From contig DATJDU010000059.1 in NCBI GenBank assembly GCA_035497315.1, forward strand, positions 1 to 24,126: a stretch of DNA of 24,126 nucleotides. Reading direction: 5' to 3'. Position 1 is the stretch's first letter. Each line of letters begins with the position of its first letter. The notes beneath the pieces are model-generated. The model was not told where the DNA came from. It was given only the letters and a program-made list of their open reading frames with translations, and did not search any database. Of the stretch, positions 13,952 through 21,016 are shown piece by piece. Position numbers and translations under genes: made by a program. This stretch comes from Andeanibacterium sp035497315. Lineage in GTDB: Bacteria > Pseudomonadota > Alphaproteobacteria > Sphingomonadales > Sphingomonadaceae.

Positions 13952-14923
13952 ATGCCTAAAGCCAGCAAGGTGCTTGATCGTGTGCTCGTTCTGGAGATGG
14001 TGCGAGTAACGGAAGCAGCCGCTATCGCCGCCTCGCAGCTGGTCGGCCGGGGTGACGAGAAGGCCGCGGATCACGCAGCGGTCGAGGCAATGCGCAAGGC
14101 ATTCGACGAACTCTATATCGACGGCACCGTAGTGATCGGCGAAGGCGAGCGCGACGAGGCGCCGATGCTCTATATCGGTGAGAAAGTGGGCGGTGCGCCC
14201 GGCAAGGGCCCGAGGATCGACATCGCGCTCGACCCGCTGGAAGGCACCACCATCACTGCCAAGGCCGGGCCCAATGCGCTGGCCGTGTTGGCGGCGGCGG
14301 AAGAAGGCTGCCTGCTCAACGCGCCCGACGTCTATATGGAAAAGCTGGCCATCGGCCCGGGTTATCCGGAAGATCTCGTCAGTCTGGACATGACGCCCAC
14401 GCAGAATATCGAGGCGCTGGCCGCCGCCAAGGGCGTCAAACCCCACGAGATCATCGCCTGTGTGCTCGACCGGCCGCGCCACGCCGAATTGATCGAGGAA
14501 CTGCGCGGCCTTGGCTGCGGGATTCAACTGATCCCCGATGGCGATGTGGCGGGCGTGATCGCAGTGACCGATCCCGATACCACGATCGACATCTATATGG
14601 GCTCGGGCGGCGCGCCGGAAGGCGTGCTGGCCGCGGCAGCCCTTCGCTGCGTGGGCGGACAGTTCAACGGGCGCCTGATTTTCCGCAATGATGCGGAGCG
14701 TGCCCGGGCCCGCAAATGGGGGATCGAGGATCTCGACCGGATCTACAAATTGCGCGATCTGGCCAAGGGCGATTGCATCTTTGCCGCTACCGGGGTGACC
14801 GACGGCTCGCTGCTGGACGGTGTGAAGCACCTGAAGGGCGGCACGATGACCACCGACAGCGTGGTGATGCGCGCCAGTTCGGGCACGGTGCGCTGGGTGC
14901 GCGGGGAACATCGCGGTGGGTGA
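13952..14923 (+). CDS. glpX: Class II fructose-1,6-bisphosphatase
   Basis: A 323-residue GlpX-type phosphatase converting fructose 1,6-bisphosphate to fructose 6-phosphate in gluconeogenesis. Family motifs: VIGEGERDEAPMLYIGE and DIALDPLEGTT, which hold the metal-binding acidic residues, then KPHEIIACVLDRPRH, GDVAGVI and YMGSGGAPEGVLAAAALRC. The ATG at 13952 is chosen because AAGGGAG lies just upstream and the protein then starts as its relatives do (MPKASKVLDRV). The frame is open further upstream to 13823, but that part does not resemble the family. It is followed after 143 bp by prs, which has its own candidate promoter. Class II enzymes of this type sometimes also act on sedoheptulose bisphosphate; that cannot be judged here. 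Confidence 0.96.
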   Translation: MPKASKVLDRVLVLEMVRVTEAAAIAASQLVGRGDEKAADHAAVEAMRKAFDELYIDGTVVIGEGERDEAPMLYIGEKVGGAPGKGPRIDIALDPLEGTTITAKAGPNALAVLAAAEEGCLLNAPDVYMEKLAIGPGYPEDLVSLDMTPTQNIEALAAAKGVKPHEIIACVLDRPRHAELIEELRGLGCGIQLIPDGDVAGVIAVTDPDTTIDIYMGSGGAPEGVLAAAALRCVGGQFNGRLIFRNDAERARARKWGIEDLDRIYKLRDLAKGDCIFAATGVTDGSLLDGVKHLKGGTMTTDSVVMRASSGTVRWVRGEHRGG

Positions 14924-14995
14924 AGGCCGCTGCGCCGTATAATTGGATTTTCTGGGGCAGGGCACATGCTTTCAACAGCGTTGCCTTGCTGCAGG

Positions 14996-15023
14996 TTGCA
15001 ATCGTGTGACGCTTGGCTAGAGC
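14996..15023 (+). promoter_or_regulatory. Candidate promoter of prs
   Basis: TTGCAA (14996-15001), 16 bases, TAGAGC (15018-15023). Transcription would begin near 15030, about 37 bases before the prs ATG. The rpmI promoter candidate has the same -35 and the same spacing. Confidence 0.5.
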
Positions 15024-15066
15024 CGGGCGCAGTGATTCCCGCCGCGAGAACAGGGGCCCCCAAGCG

Positions 15067-16002
15067 ATGAAGATCATGGCCGGCAATTCCAACCTGCCGC
15101 TTGCGCGTTCGATCGCGGCCTATCTCGAGATGCCGCTTACCGACGCCTCGGTTCGCCGTTTTGCGGATGAGGAAATCTTCGTCGAGATTCACGAGAATGT
15201 GCGTGGCCAGGACATGTTCGTCCTCCAGTCCACCTCCTATCCCGCGAATGACAATCTCATGGAACTGCTGATCTGCATCGATGCGCTCAAGCGTGCATCG
15301 GCCACGCGGATCACTGCGGTAGTGCCCTACTTCGGCTATGCAAGGCAGGACCGCAAGGCCGGCCCGCGCACGCCGATCTCGGCCAAGCTGGTGGCGAATC
15401 TGATTACCGAGGCTGGCGCTGACCGGGTGCTCTCGGTCGACCTGCACGCCGGGCAGATTCAGGGCTTTTTCGATATCCCGACCGATAACCTCTATGCCGC
15501 GCCGGTGATGGCAGCGGACATTCAGGCGCGTTACGGGGATTCGGACCTGATGGTCGTCTCGCCCGACGTGGGCGGCGTGGTGCGCGCCCGTGCGCTGGCC
15601 AAGCGGCTCGACAATGCCCCACTGGCAATCGTCGACAAGCGCCGCGAGCGTCCCGGCGAATCCGAAGTGATGAACATCATCGGCAATGTGAAGGGGCGCG
15701 CCTGCATCCTGATTGACGATATCGTCGATTCTGGCGGCACTTTGTGCAATGCGGCGCAGGCGCTGCTGGATGCCGGTGCGAAGAGTGTGGCGGCCTATAT
15801 CACCCATGGCGTGCTTTCGGGCGGCGCCGTGGCGCGGGTAAACAATTCCGCGCTGAAGGAACTGGTCATTACCGACAGTATCCTGCCGACCGATGCGGCC
15901 CTGGATTCGCAGAGCATCCGCGTTCTGCCGATAGCCCCGCTGATCGGCGAGGCCGTGCGCCGTATCGCGGATGAAAGCTCGGTTTCGAGCCTGTTTGACT
16001 GA
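15067..16002 (+). CDS. prs: Ribose-phosphate pyrophosphokinase (PRPP synthetase)
   Basis: A 311-residue class I PRPP synthetase, making phosphoribosyl pyrophosphate from ribose 5-phosphate and ATP for nucleotide, histidine and tryptophan synthesis. Motifs seen: ANDNLMELLICIDALKRASA, the ATP-site VVPYFGYARQDRK, the flexible loop KRRERPGES and the PRPP-binding loop CILIDDIVDSGGTL. The length is standard. The start at ATG 15067 (MKIMAGNSNLPLAR) matches the family. A TTG at 15013 would extend the frame into the -10 region of the candidate promoter and is rejected. It is followed after one base by the cupin lipoprotein gene and then hisN, so prs-cupin-hisN look like one transcript; PRPP feeds histidine synthesis, which fits hisN downstream. 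Confidence 0.97.
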   Translation: MKIMAGNSNLPLARSIAAYLEMPLTDASVRRFADEEIFVEIHENVRGQDMFVLQSTSYPANDNLMELLICIDALKRASATRITAVVPYFGYARQDRKAGPRTPISAKLVANLITEAGADRVLSVDLHAGQIQGFFDIPTDNLYAAPVMAADIQARYGDSDLMVVSPDVGGVVRARALAKRLDNAPLAIVDKRRERPGESEVMNIIGNVKGRACILIDDIVDSGGTLCNAAQALLDAGAKSVAAYITHGVLSGGAVARVNNSALKELVITDSILPTDAALDSQSIRVLPIAPLIGEAVRRIADESSVSSLFD

Positions 16003-16003
16003 C

Positions 16004-16441
16004 ATGCCGGTCCGCGCGCGCAAGGCGGCGGAGAATCTGCGGATCGCCGTAGCGGCGGGGGCGTTGTTCGCACTGGCTGCCTGCGCGCCCCACGGCGGGC
16101 GGATCGCCCTCTATCAGCCGCCAGCCGGCACCAATGAAGTGCTCAAGGGCCCGATTGCGGGCGCGCCGGGCCATTCGCTGGTAATGGGCGATCTGGTGAT
16201 GGGGCCGGGCGGCACGATTCCGCGGCACAGACATGCGGGCGAGGAATTCCTCTATATACTCGGCGGCTCGGCCACCCTGTTTCGCGAAGGCGAGGCGGAA
16301 GTGACGCTCACCGCCGGGCAGTCTATCCGTATCGCGCCGGGCGTGGTCCATTGGGGAAAGACCGGCCCCGATGGCATGCGGGCGGTTTCTTCCTGGGTCG
16401 TGGTCGATGGCCGGCCCTTGCGTGAGGCAGTATCCGAATGA
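16004..16441 (+). CDS. Cupin-domain lipoprotein
   Basis: A 145-residue protein with a lipoprotein signal: basic start, hydrophobic AVAAGALFALAAC, lipobox LAAC with the acylated cysteine at residue 27. The mature part is a single cupin domain. Cupin motif 1 appears as GGTIPRHRHAGEEFLYILGG (two His, one Glu and the final Gly in register) and motif 2 as IRIAPGVVHWG, so the metal-binding His-His-Glu-His set is complete. The protein is expected to be anchored on the periplasmic side of a membrane; its ligand is unknown. It begins one base after the prs stop, and its TGA overlaps the hisN ATG by four bases, so it is translationally coupled to both. The link between a periplasmic cupin and prs/hisN is not obvious. 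Confidence 0.85.
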   Translation: MPVRARKAAENLRIAVAAGALFALAACAPHGGRIALYQPPAGTNEVLKGPIAGAPGHSLVMGDLVMGPGGTIPRHRHAGEEFLYILGGSATLFREGEAEVTLTAGQSIRIAPGVVHWGKTGPDGMRAVSSWVVVDGRPLREAVSE

Positions 16442-17220
16442 ATCTCGATGCAGAAATCGCCCTGGCGCACCGCCTTGCCGATGCCGCCCGCGCCGCGATC
16501 CGCCCGCATTTCCGCGAGGAAGTGCATAGCGAGTCAAAGGACGATGCCACCCCCGTTTCCCTGGCCGACCGCGAGGCGGAACAGGTCATGCGCCGCATCC
16601 TCGAAGCGGAAGTTCCGGCCGATGGCGTGCATGGCGAGGAATATGGCGTCAGCCTCGGCACGTCGGGCCGCCAATGGGTGCTCGACCCGATCGATGGCAC
16701 TACTGCCTTCCTTGCCGGGCGACCGATCTTCGGTACGCTGATCGCGCTGCTGGTGGATGGTTTCCCGGTGCTGGGCGTGATCGACCAGCCGATCCTTGGC
16801 GAACGCTGGCTGGGCGTGACCGGGCGGCCGAGCACTTTCAACGGCAAGCCGGTCAACACCCGTCCCTGCCGCGAACTGGCCCTGGCTACGCTCGCCACCA
16901 CCGGTCCGCAATATTTCAACGATCATGAGGGCGAGCATTTCATGGCGCTGGCCGCCAAGACTGCCCACCGCCGCATGGTGATGGGCGGCGATTGCTACAA
17001 TTACGCCATGCTCGCCATGGGCCAGATCGACATCGTGTGCGAAGCGGGGCTGAAGCTCCACGATTATGCCGCGCTGGTCCCCGTGGTCGAAGGCGCGGGG
17101 GGCATGATGTGCGACTGGAACGGCGATCCGCTCCACGCTGCGTCCGCAGGCCAGGTACTGGCGCTGGGCGATCCGGCGCGGCTGGAAGACGTGGTGGAAG
17201 CGCTCGCCTGCGGGCATTGA
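16438..17220 (+). CDS. hisN: Histidinol-phosphate phosphatase, inositol monophosphatase family
   Basis: A 260-residue member of the Li-sensitive, Mg-dependent phosphatase fold. The metal ligands are all present: E67 in HGEEYG, D83 and D86 in VLDPIDGTTAF, and D209 in KLHDYAALVPVVEGAGG. The HisN branch is suggested by CYNYAMLAMGQIDIVCEAGLKLHDYAAL, which is close to characterised HisN-type proteins, against CysQ or SuhB. The enzyme removes the phosphate from L-histidinol phosphate, the penultimate stage of histidine synthesis, in the cytoplasm. The start ATG lies inside the stop of the cupin gene (ATGA). An inositol monophosphatase activity cannot be excluded from sequence alone. Confidence 0.9.
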   Translation: MNLDAEIALAHRLADAARAAIRPHFREEVHSESKDDATPVSLADREAEQVMRRILEAEVPADGVHGEEYGVSLGTSGRQWVLDPIDGTTAFLAGRPIFGTLIALLVDGFPVLGVIDQPILGERWLGVTGRPSTFNGKPVNTRPCRELALATLATTGPQYFNDHEGEHFMALAAKTAHRRMVMGGDCYNYAMLAMGQIDIVCEAGLKLHDYAALVPVVEGAGGMMCDWNGDPLHAASAGQVLALGDPARLEDVVEALACGH

Positions 17221-17343
17221 GGGGCCACAGGGCCTGATCGCACCGTAATTACACCGTATCGGATGCATAACCCCCTTCCGCGATGCGGGGCCGGCTGTAT
17301 CGAGCGCGCAGCCCGCACAACGGGCATCAACAGGGGTATCTGC

Positions 17344-17928
17344 ATGAAATATCTGGTTCTGGCCGCGGCGCTCGCCGGCGGCCTCGCTCAGCCTGCCTTC
17401 GCGCAGGAAGAAGAGGGCAAGAACGACAAGGCTGGCTTCCGTATCGAAGCGCGGGCGACGCTCGAAACGCCGACTGTCAGCAGCATCGAGGAAGAAGGCG
17501 ACATCTACAAGCTCGGCTCGGCGATGGCCTTCGGCGGTGAGGCTGGCTTCGACTTCGCGGTGAGCGACAATGTGGTTGTCGGGCCTTACGGCACTTATGA
17601 AATCTCCACGGTCAAGAATTGTGTTGGTTCGGATTGCGTGAAAGCGACCGACAATTACGCCTTCGGCCTGCATGCCGGCGTCACCATTGGCGATCGCGGG
17701 ATGATCTATGCCAAGGTCGGCTATGCCAGCCTCGGCCTCGAAGTGAGCACGCCCGGCCTGACCGTGAGCGAACGTGGCGATGGCGTGGAGGGCGCGATCG
17801 GTTACGAACATGGCTTCGGCAGCAATTTCTACGGCCGTGTCGAATTCGGCTATGCCGACAATGGCGATATCTTCGGGATCAATTTCCAGCGTCGCCATGC
17901 GGGTCTGTCGCTGGGTGCGCGCTTCTGA
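17344..17928 (+). CDS. Outer-membrane beta-barrel protein (porin/OmpA-like)
   Basis: A 194-residue protein with a signal peptide (MKYLVLAAALAGGLAQPAFA, cleavage before QEE). The mature part shows alternating polar and hydrophobic strands with many aromatic and glycine residues (GEAGFDFAVSDNVVVGPYG, DRGMIYAKVGYAS, NFYGRVEFGYADNG) and ends in SLGARF with the C-terminal phenylalanine required by the BAM machinery. This points to a small eight-stranded barrel of the opacity/OmpA-like type. Two cysteines (NCVGSDC) may form a loop disulfide. The start is ATG 17344 with AGGGG upstream; an earlier frame opening at 17263 is not needed. It has its own 123-bp upstream region and a hairpin after the stop, so it is probably monocistronic. 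Confidence 0.85.
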   Translation: MKYLVLAAALAGGLAQPAFAQEEEGKNDKAGFRIEARATLETPTVSSIEEEGDIYKLGSAMAFGGEAGFDFAVSDNVVVGPYGTYEISTVKNCVGSDCVKATDNYAFGLHAGVTIGDRGMIYAKVGYASLGLEVSTPGLTVSERGDGVEGAIGYEHGFGSNFYGRVEFGYADNGDIFGINFQRRHAGLSLGARF

Positions 17929-17949
17929 TCGTACTGCCGACGAGGCACG

Positions 17950-17970
17950 GATGCGGCGGCCTGCCGCATC
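17950..17970 (+). terminator. Hairpin after the outer-membrane protein gene
   Basis: GATGCGGC and GCCGCATC form an 8-bp stem around a 5-base loop, 21 bases after the stop, followed by the moderately T-rich TGTGTCTTG. Probable intrinsic terminator just ahead of the rpmI promoter. Confidence 0.55.
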
Positions 17971-17976
17971 TGTGTC

Positions 17977-18004
17977 TTGCAATTCGGGCCGATCTCGCTA
18001 AAGG
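17977..18004 (+). promoter_or_regulatory. Candidate promoter of rpmI-rplT
   Basis: TTGCAA (17977-17982), 16 bases, TAAAGG (17999-18004). Same -35 and spacing as the prs candidate. It gives a leader of roughly 95 bases before rpmI. Confidence 0.5.
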
Positions 18005-18024
18005 CGCGCCCTTCAAAGACACTT

Positions 18025-18073
18025 GATCACTCTTCGGTGATTCTGGGTCCGCCTGGCTGAAAGGGCTGCCAGG
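18025..18073 (+). promoter_or_regulatory. Structured leader of rpmI-rplT (possible ribosomal-protein autoregulation)
   Basis: Two hairpins lie in the untranslated leader: GATCAC/GTGATT around TCTTCG (18025-18042, one G-U pair) and CCTGGC/GCCAGG around ten bases (18052-18073). L20 represses its own operon through leader RNA in other bacteria. Whether these stems serve that role here is inference; the fold was read by eye. Confidence 0.3.
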
Positions 18074-18107
18074 GCTGGCTCGATGTGTCTCGAACAAGGA
18101 GACGAAA

Positions 18108-18311
18108 ATGCCCAAACTGAAGACCAAGAGCGGTGTCAAGAAGCGCTTCAAGCTCACCGCTACCGGCAAGGTAAAGCACGGCGTTGCCGGCAAGCGCCAC
18201 CGCCTGATCAGCCACAATGGCAAGTATATCCGCCAGAACCGTGGGACCGACGTGATCTCCGACGCCGATGCGAAGGTGATCAAGAAGTGGGCGCCCTACG
18301 GGCTGAACTGA
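18108..18311 (+). CDS. rpmI: 50S ribosomal protein L35
   Basis: A 67-residue, strongly basic protein of the usual L35 length. It starts PKLKTKSGVKKRFKLTATGK and has the conserved GKRHRL segment. AAGGAGACGAAA before the ATG is an excellent ribosome-binding site. rplT follows 16 bp after its stop. infC, which precedes rpmI in many bacteria, is not directly upstream; an outer-membrane protein gene is there instead. Confidence 0.98.
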   Translation: MPKLKTKSGVKKRFKLTATGKVKHGVAGKRHRLISHNGKYIRQNRGTDVISDADAKVIKKWAPYGLN

Positions 18312-18327
18312 GAAGGAGTACTAGCCA

Positions 18328-18690
18328 ATGCCTCGCATTAAACGTGGCGTGACCACACGCTCCAAGCACAAGCGCATTCTTGACGCGGCCAAGGGTTATC
18401 GCGGCCGTCGCAAGAATACGATCCGTATCGCCCGTCAGGCAGTCGAAAAGGCGGGTCAATACGCCTATCGCGACCGCAAGGTTAAGAAGCGCAACTTCCG
18501 CGCCCTGTGGATTCAGCGCATCAACGCCGCTGTTCGCGCCGAAGGCCTGACCTATTCGCAGTTCATCCACGGCACCAAGCTGGCCGGCATCGAGCTGGAC
18601 CGCAAGGTTATGGCCGATCTGGCGATGAACGAAGGCGCTGCCTTCGCCGCGATCATTGCTCAGGCAAAGCAGGCCCTTCCGGCCGCCTGA
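18328..18690 (+). CDS. rplT: 50S ribosomal protein L20
   Basis: A 120-residue protein, the normal length, with the L20 hallmarks: MPRIKRGVTTRSKHKRIL, AKGYRGRRKNTIRIARQAVE, YAYRDRKVKKRNFRALWIQR and INAAVRAEGLTYSQFI. GAAGGAG lies upstream of the ATG. It binds 23S rRNA early in assembly of the large subunit and is the usual operon partner of rpmI. A very strong hairpin follows its stop, so pheST, commonly next in line, is separated from it both by that hairpin and by an AraC-type gene. Confidence 0.98.
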   Translation: MPRIKRGVTTRSKHKRILDAAKGYRGRRKNTIRIARQAVEKAGQYAYRDRKVKKRNFRALWIQRINAAVRAEGLTYSQFIHGTKLAGIELDRKVMADLAMNEGAAFAAIIAQAKQALPAA

Positions 18691-18769
18691 ACATTGTCGG
18701 CCTGATCCGGTCGAGCTGAACAAGCCGTTATCCAGCTTCCTTCGGGAAGTTTAGATGAGAGGCTGAGAT

Positions 18770-18806
18770 ACGGGCGTGAAACGGTCATATTCCGTTTCAC
18801 GCCCGT
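18770..18806 (+). terminator. Terminator of rpmI-rplT (15-bp perfect stem)
   Basis: ACGGGCGTGAAACGG (18770-18784) and CCGTTTCACGCCCGT (18792-18806) pair perfectly around TCATATT, 79 bases after the rplT stop. The tail begins TTCC, so the U-tract is short. The stem strength makes termination or a stable 3' end likely. Confidence 0.7.
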
Positions 18807-18870
18807 TTCCGTGTATAAGGGCCATGGGTCGGATCACGCAGATGTGGCGGGTCGCAAATCGGGGGGCGTA

Positions 18871-19758
18871 ATGGGTTGCCAGATCGACGTGCGCTTTTTT
18901 CCGGCGCCGCCAGACCTGCAGGGCTGCTTTTCATCCTTTTACAGCGCCAGTTTCACCGTGGCCGATGGCTGCCGGGTGAACGATCTGCTGCAACCGGAGT
19001 GGGCGAATCTGCGTTTTTTCCTGGGTGACAGGCCCGATGCCGGTGTGATCGGCGGGGATATGCTGAAGGGTGCACGGCTTACCGCCACGGGGCCCAGCTC
19101 GCTGCCCGTCCAGTTCGAGCTTGGCACTACCCGGATGTGGGGCGTCGGCCTGTTCCCGCTGGGCTGGGCCAAGTTCTGCCACGGCCCGGCCACCGATGTC
19201 GCCAATGCGGTGGTCGATGGGGAAAGCCATCCGGCCTTTGCCAATTTTTCCGGCCTGGCCGAGAATCTGTTCCAGGAGGGTTCGGGCGAGCTGGAAGAGC
19301 TTGACCGGATCATCGCCTGCTTCCGCGCGCTTAATCGCAGCCATCCCGATCAGGAACGGATCATGGCCATCCATGCCGCCATGGTCGATACAGGGGTCGC
19401 CAGCGTGGCCGATTTTGCGGATCACACCGGCCTGGGCCGGCGCACGCTGGAACGGCTGTGCCACCGCTATTTCGGCTTTTCGCCCAAGCTGCTGCTGCGC
19501 CGCCAGCGCTTTATGCGCAGCCTTGCCCAGTTCATGCTGGAAAATGCCGCGAACTGGAGCGAGGCAATGGATTCCCATTATCACGATCAGGCGCAGTTCG
19601 TGCGTGAGTTCCGTTCCTTCATGGGGATGAGCCCGGGTGAATATGCTGCGCGCGATCATCCGATCCTGGGGGCCTTCATGAAGCATCGCGCCAAAGTGTG
19701 GGGCGCCGCCGCGCAGACGCTCGATCGGCCCGATTATGTGGCCGGAAGGGCCCTTTGA
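18871..19758 (+). CDS. AraC/XylS-family transcriptional regulator
   Basis: A 295-residue protein. The C-terminal 100 residues hold the two helix-turn-helix units of the AraC family: SVADFADHTGLGRRTLERLC with RYFGFSPKLLLRRQR, then YHDQAQFVREFRSFMGMSPGEYA, the characteristic second-helix and MSP-Y signature. The N-terminal 180 residues are a sensing domain of the kind found in uncharacterised sphingomonad AraC proteins (FSSFYSASFTVADG, then GVGLFPLGWAKF); its ligand is unknown. ATG 18871 follows GGGGGG at usable spacing; the frame is open to 18811 but without better support. It lies between rplT and pheS with its own flanking regions. Its targets cannot be inferred from context. Confidence 0.92.
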   Translation: MGCQIDVRFFPAPPDLQGCFSSFYSASFTVADGCRVNDLLQPEWANLRFFLGDRPDAGVIGGDMLKGARLTATGPSSLPVQFELGTTRMWGVGLFPLGWAKFCHGPATDVANAVVDGESHPAFANFSGLAENLFQEGSGELEELDRIIACFRALNRSHPDQERIMAIHAAMVDTGVASVADFADHTGLGRRTLERLCHRYFGFSPKLLLRRQRFMRSLAQFMLENAANWSEAMDSHYHDQAQFVREFRSFMGMSPGEYAARDHPILGAFMKHRAKVWGAAAQTLDRPDYVAGRAL

Positions 19759-19818
19759 GCGCATGCCCGGTATGGTCTGAGCACAGTCCAGACCCGCTCC
19801 TCAAAGGCTTCTCGCCCA

Positions 19819-19847
19819 TTGCCAGCACCCGGCCGGCGCCCTAGAGG
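19819..19847 (+). promoter_or_regulatory. Candidate promoter of pheST
   Basis: TTGCCA (19819-19824), 17 bases, TAGAGG (19842-19847), about 30 bases before the pheS ATG. It resembles the prs and rpmI candidates. No phenylalanine-rich leader peptide fits in the remaining space, so classical pheST attenuation is unlikely. Confidence 0.45.
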
Positions 19848-19876
19848 CGTCTCGAAATCGCAGGACCGGACGGGAC

Positions 19877-21016
19877 ATGGGCGAAGTGGATACTCTCGAA
19901 GGCGTCGCAGTGGCGCGGATCGGCGCGGCGGAAGATCTTGCCGCGCTGGAAGCGCTGCGGGTCGAATATCTCGGCAAACAGGGAAGTATTTCCAGCCTTC
20001 TCAAGACCTTAGGCGGCATGACGCCGGAAGAGCGGCAGGCCGAGGGGCCGAAGATCCACGCCCTGCGTGAGGCTGTGCAGGGGGCATTGGCTGCTCGCAA
20101 GGAGGCGCTGGAAAGCGCGGTGCTGGAGGCCCGGCTTGCGGCCGAGACGCTGGATCTCTCGCTTCCCGCCCCCGATGCGCCCCGGGGCTCGGTCCATCCG
20201 GTGAGCCAGGTGATGGACGAACTCGCTGAAATCTTTGCAGAATTGGGCTTCGCCGTCGCCACCGGGCCGGAGATCGAAGACGATTGGTATAATTTCACCG
20301 CGCTCAATATGCCGGAAAGCCACCCGGCCCGCGCGATGCACGATACATTCTATTTCCCCGAGCAAGAGGGTGCACAAAGCGACACAGCGGGTGCTCAAAC
20401 CGGCCGAATGCTGCTCAGGACGCACACAAGCCCCGTACAGGTGCGCACCATGATGGCCGGCGGGGCACCCGTGCGGATCATCGCGCCGGGCCGGGTCTAT
20501 CGCTCCGATTCCGATGCCACCCACACCCCGATGTTCCATCAGGTGGAAGGGCTGGTGATCGACCGGAATATCCATCTTGGCCACCTCAAATGGACGCTGG
20601 AGACTTTCCTCAAGGCCTTCTTCGAGCGCGACGATATCGTGCTGCGTCTGCGCCCGTCCTATTTCCCCTTCACCGAGCCTTCGGTGGAAGTCGATGTCGG
20701 CTTCGCGATCGAGAACGGGCCCGATGGAAAAGGGCGCCGCGTGCTGGGCGGCAGCGGCGACGAGCCGGGCCATGGCTGGATGGAGCTGCTGGGCAGCGGC
20801 ATGGTCAACCGCAAGGTGATCGAAATGTCGGGCCTCGATCCCGACGAGTGGCAGGGTTTCGCATTCGGCGTGGGCGTCGATCGCCTCGCCATGCTCAAAT
20901 ACGGGATGGACGATTTGCGCGCCTTCTTTGACGGCGATGTGCGCTGGCTGAAGCATTATGGCTTCTCCGCTTTCGATCAGCCGACGCTTTCGGCCGGGGT
21001 AGGAGCACGGGCATGA
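19877..21016 (+). CDS. pheS: Phenylalanine-tRNA ligase alpha subunit
   Basis: A 379-residue class II synthetase catalytic subunit. The N-terminal coiled-coil arm (about 1-95) is followed by the catalytic core with VHPVSQVMDELAEIFAELGF, EDDWYNFTALNMPESHPAR, RTHTSPVQVRTM, GRVYRSDSDATHTPMFHQVEG (motif 2) and GFAFGVGVDRLAMLKYG (motif 3). It is slightly longer than usual (about 340-365) partly because of an insertion at residues 162-177, between FYFPE and LLRTHTSP, that contains two related GAQ units (see findings). With PheT it forms the alpha2beta2 enzyme that charges tRNA-Phe. The stop overlaps the pheT start by four bases. The start at 19877 has only a modest AGGA upstream. Confidence 0.97.
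   Translation: MGEVDTLEGVAVARIGAAEDLAALEALRVEYLGKQGSISSLLKTLGGMTPEERQAEGPKIHALREAVQGALAARKEALESAVLEARLAAETLDLSLPAPDAPRGSVHPVSQVMDELAEIFAELGFAVATGPEIEDDWYNFTALNMPESHPARAMHDTFYFPEQEGAQSDTAGAQTGRMLLRTHTSPVQVRTMMAGGAPVRIIAPGRVYRSDSDATHTPMFHQVEGLVIDRNIHLGHLKWTLETFLKAFFERDDIVLRLRPSYFPFTEPSVEVDVGFAIENGPDGKGRRVLGGSGDEPGHGWMELLGSGMVNRKVIEMSGLDPDEWQGFAFGVGVDRLAMLKYGMDDLRAFFDGDVRWLKHYGFSAFDQPTLSAGVGARA

Noticed and set aside
15013..15066. N-terminal extension of prs from TTG 15013
   Set aside because: It would begin upstream of the -10 element of the candidate promoter and encode residues not found in PRPP synthetases.
13721..17982. Long minus-strand frames opposite glpX (13721-14965), prs (14743-16023) and hisN (16534-17982)
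   Set aside because: Each lies antisense to a clearly identified gene, and they overlap one another across gene borders, which real genes would not do.
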